In this document: positions 63,600 to 64,000 of the stretch, piece by piece
How the letters are laid out: every line of letters begins with the position of its first letter
Position numbering within the stretch: the first letter of the stretch is position 1
From: Triglochin maritima
Taxonomy: Eukaryota; Streptophyta; Magnoliopsida; Alismatales; Juncaginaceae
NCBI GenBank assembly: GCA_963682175.1
Contig: OY821789.1
Span: 1,550,001 to 1,614,000, forward strand
Direction: 5' to 3'
Length of the DNA stretch: 64,000 nt
The notes under the pieces: model-generated
What the model was told of the DNA's origin: nothing
The model's database searches: none
What the model saw: the letters and a program-made list of their open reading frames with translations, nothing else
Made by a program: the position numbers and the translations under genes

Positions 63600-64000
63600 C
63601 TGGAGTATGATAAACAGATTACAAACCAAAGCATCCAATTCCAGAAAAAGCATCCAATTGAATAAACCATGTAAAATCCATGCCAATGCACAAAAGGCAT
63701 AATGTATAAATTTCCAAGTAGCATGAATTTCAACAATCAAGACAAGCTGTATTAGTGTAAGTATATTAAATTAATGTAATTGATTAGTTTTCTTCGACGC
63801 CAATGTACAATAGTAAATAAGTGGCAGCGCCTCATCTTTATTTCCCAAGAATGTACACCTTCTCATAGTAACTATTAACTACCATATGGAAAACCCTAAT
63901 CAAATGTATCTATTGCTTATCAGAGATCAGAGGTTTTTTTGATATGAAAGAGTTGCACCTTTTTTCATTAATTGATGACTTTGTACCAACTCCATCTCTT
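63600..64000. other. Right edge, no coding sequence recognised
   Basis: Probably another NAGS intron; upstream exons would lie beyond the window. Confidence 0.4.

Overview
The window reads as nuclear DNA of a flowering plant, most likely a eudicot with a repeat-rich genome. Genes have GT-AG introns in AT-rich DNA, several encode plant-only families (SOFL, PADRE/DUF4228, D-type cyclin with LxCxE), and the retrotransposons are plant lineages (Tekay chromovirus, Copia, TRIM, Pack-MULE). I cannot name the species from sequence alone.

Layout. 1-5.6 kb: a SAP30-like AFR gene (1094-2900) and a small TRIM retroelement (3453-4373). 5.6-12.9 kb: a Mutator-like element (MULE-1) carrying FAR1-like and SNF2-like gene fragments, split by a 5.3-kb gag-only LTR retrotransposon. 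12.9-17.2 kb: RUVBL2 (Reptin ATPase), whose start codon lies about 230 bp from the edge of MULE-1. 17.9-22.6 kb: a Harbinger relic, a hAT-type MITE, then MULE-2, a sister of MULE-1 in opposite orientation. 23.3-24.2 kb: a SOB FIVE-LIKE gene (minus strand). 24.7-25.5 kb: a solo LTR. 25.5-29.6 kb: no recognisable gene. 29.6-42.9 kb: a minus-strand solo LTR of a Tekay-type Ty3/gypsy element, then a complete Tekay element (33936-42872) with an open 1469-residue polyprotein and LTRs that differ at one base that I could find. 43.9-45.4 kb: a D-type cyclin (minus). 49.7-51.4 kb: a PADRE-domain gene. 52.1-54.9 kb: a decayed Copia element. 58.8-59.7 kb: a CYSTM peptide gene. 60.7-63.6 kb: the 3' exons of a damaged N-acetylglutamate synthase gene (minus), with a second TRIM in one intron.

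The genes do not form a pathway. RUVBL2, AFR, the cyclin, SOFL, PADRE and CYSTM are ordinary single genes separated by transposons.

The most unusual pattern is a 10-bp palindrome, CGGTCGACCG, occurring in dense arrays inside the LTRs of four different retrotransposon families (a gag-only Copia-type element, an 812-bp solo LTR, Tekay, and a decayed Copia). In every array the sites come in pairs about 21-22 bp apart, start to start. In the 812-bp solo LTR the pairs recur at exactly 73 bp. In the three non-Tekay LTRs the array sits just upstream of a TATA box. This looks like a shared regulatory module spread across unrelated elements; that reading is inference.
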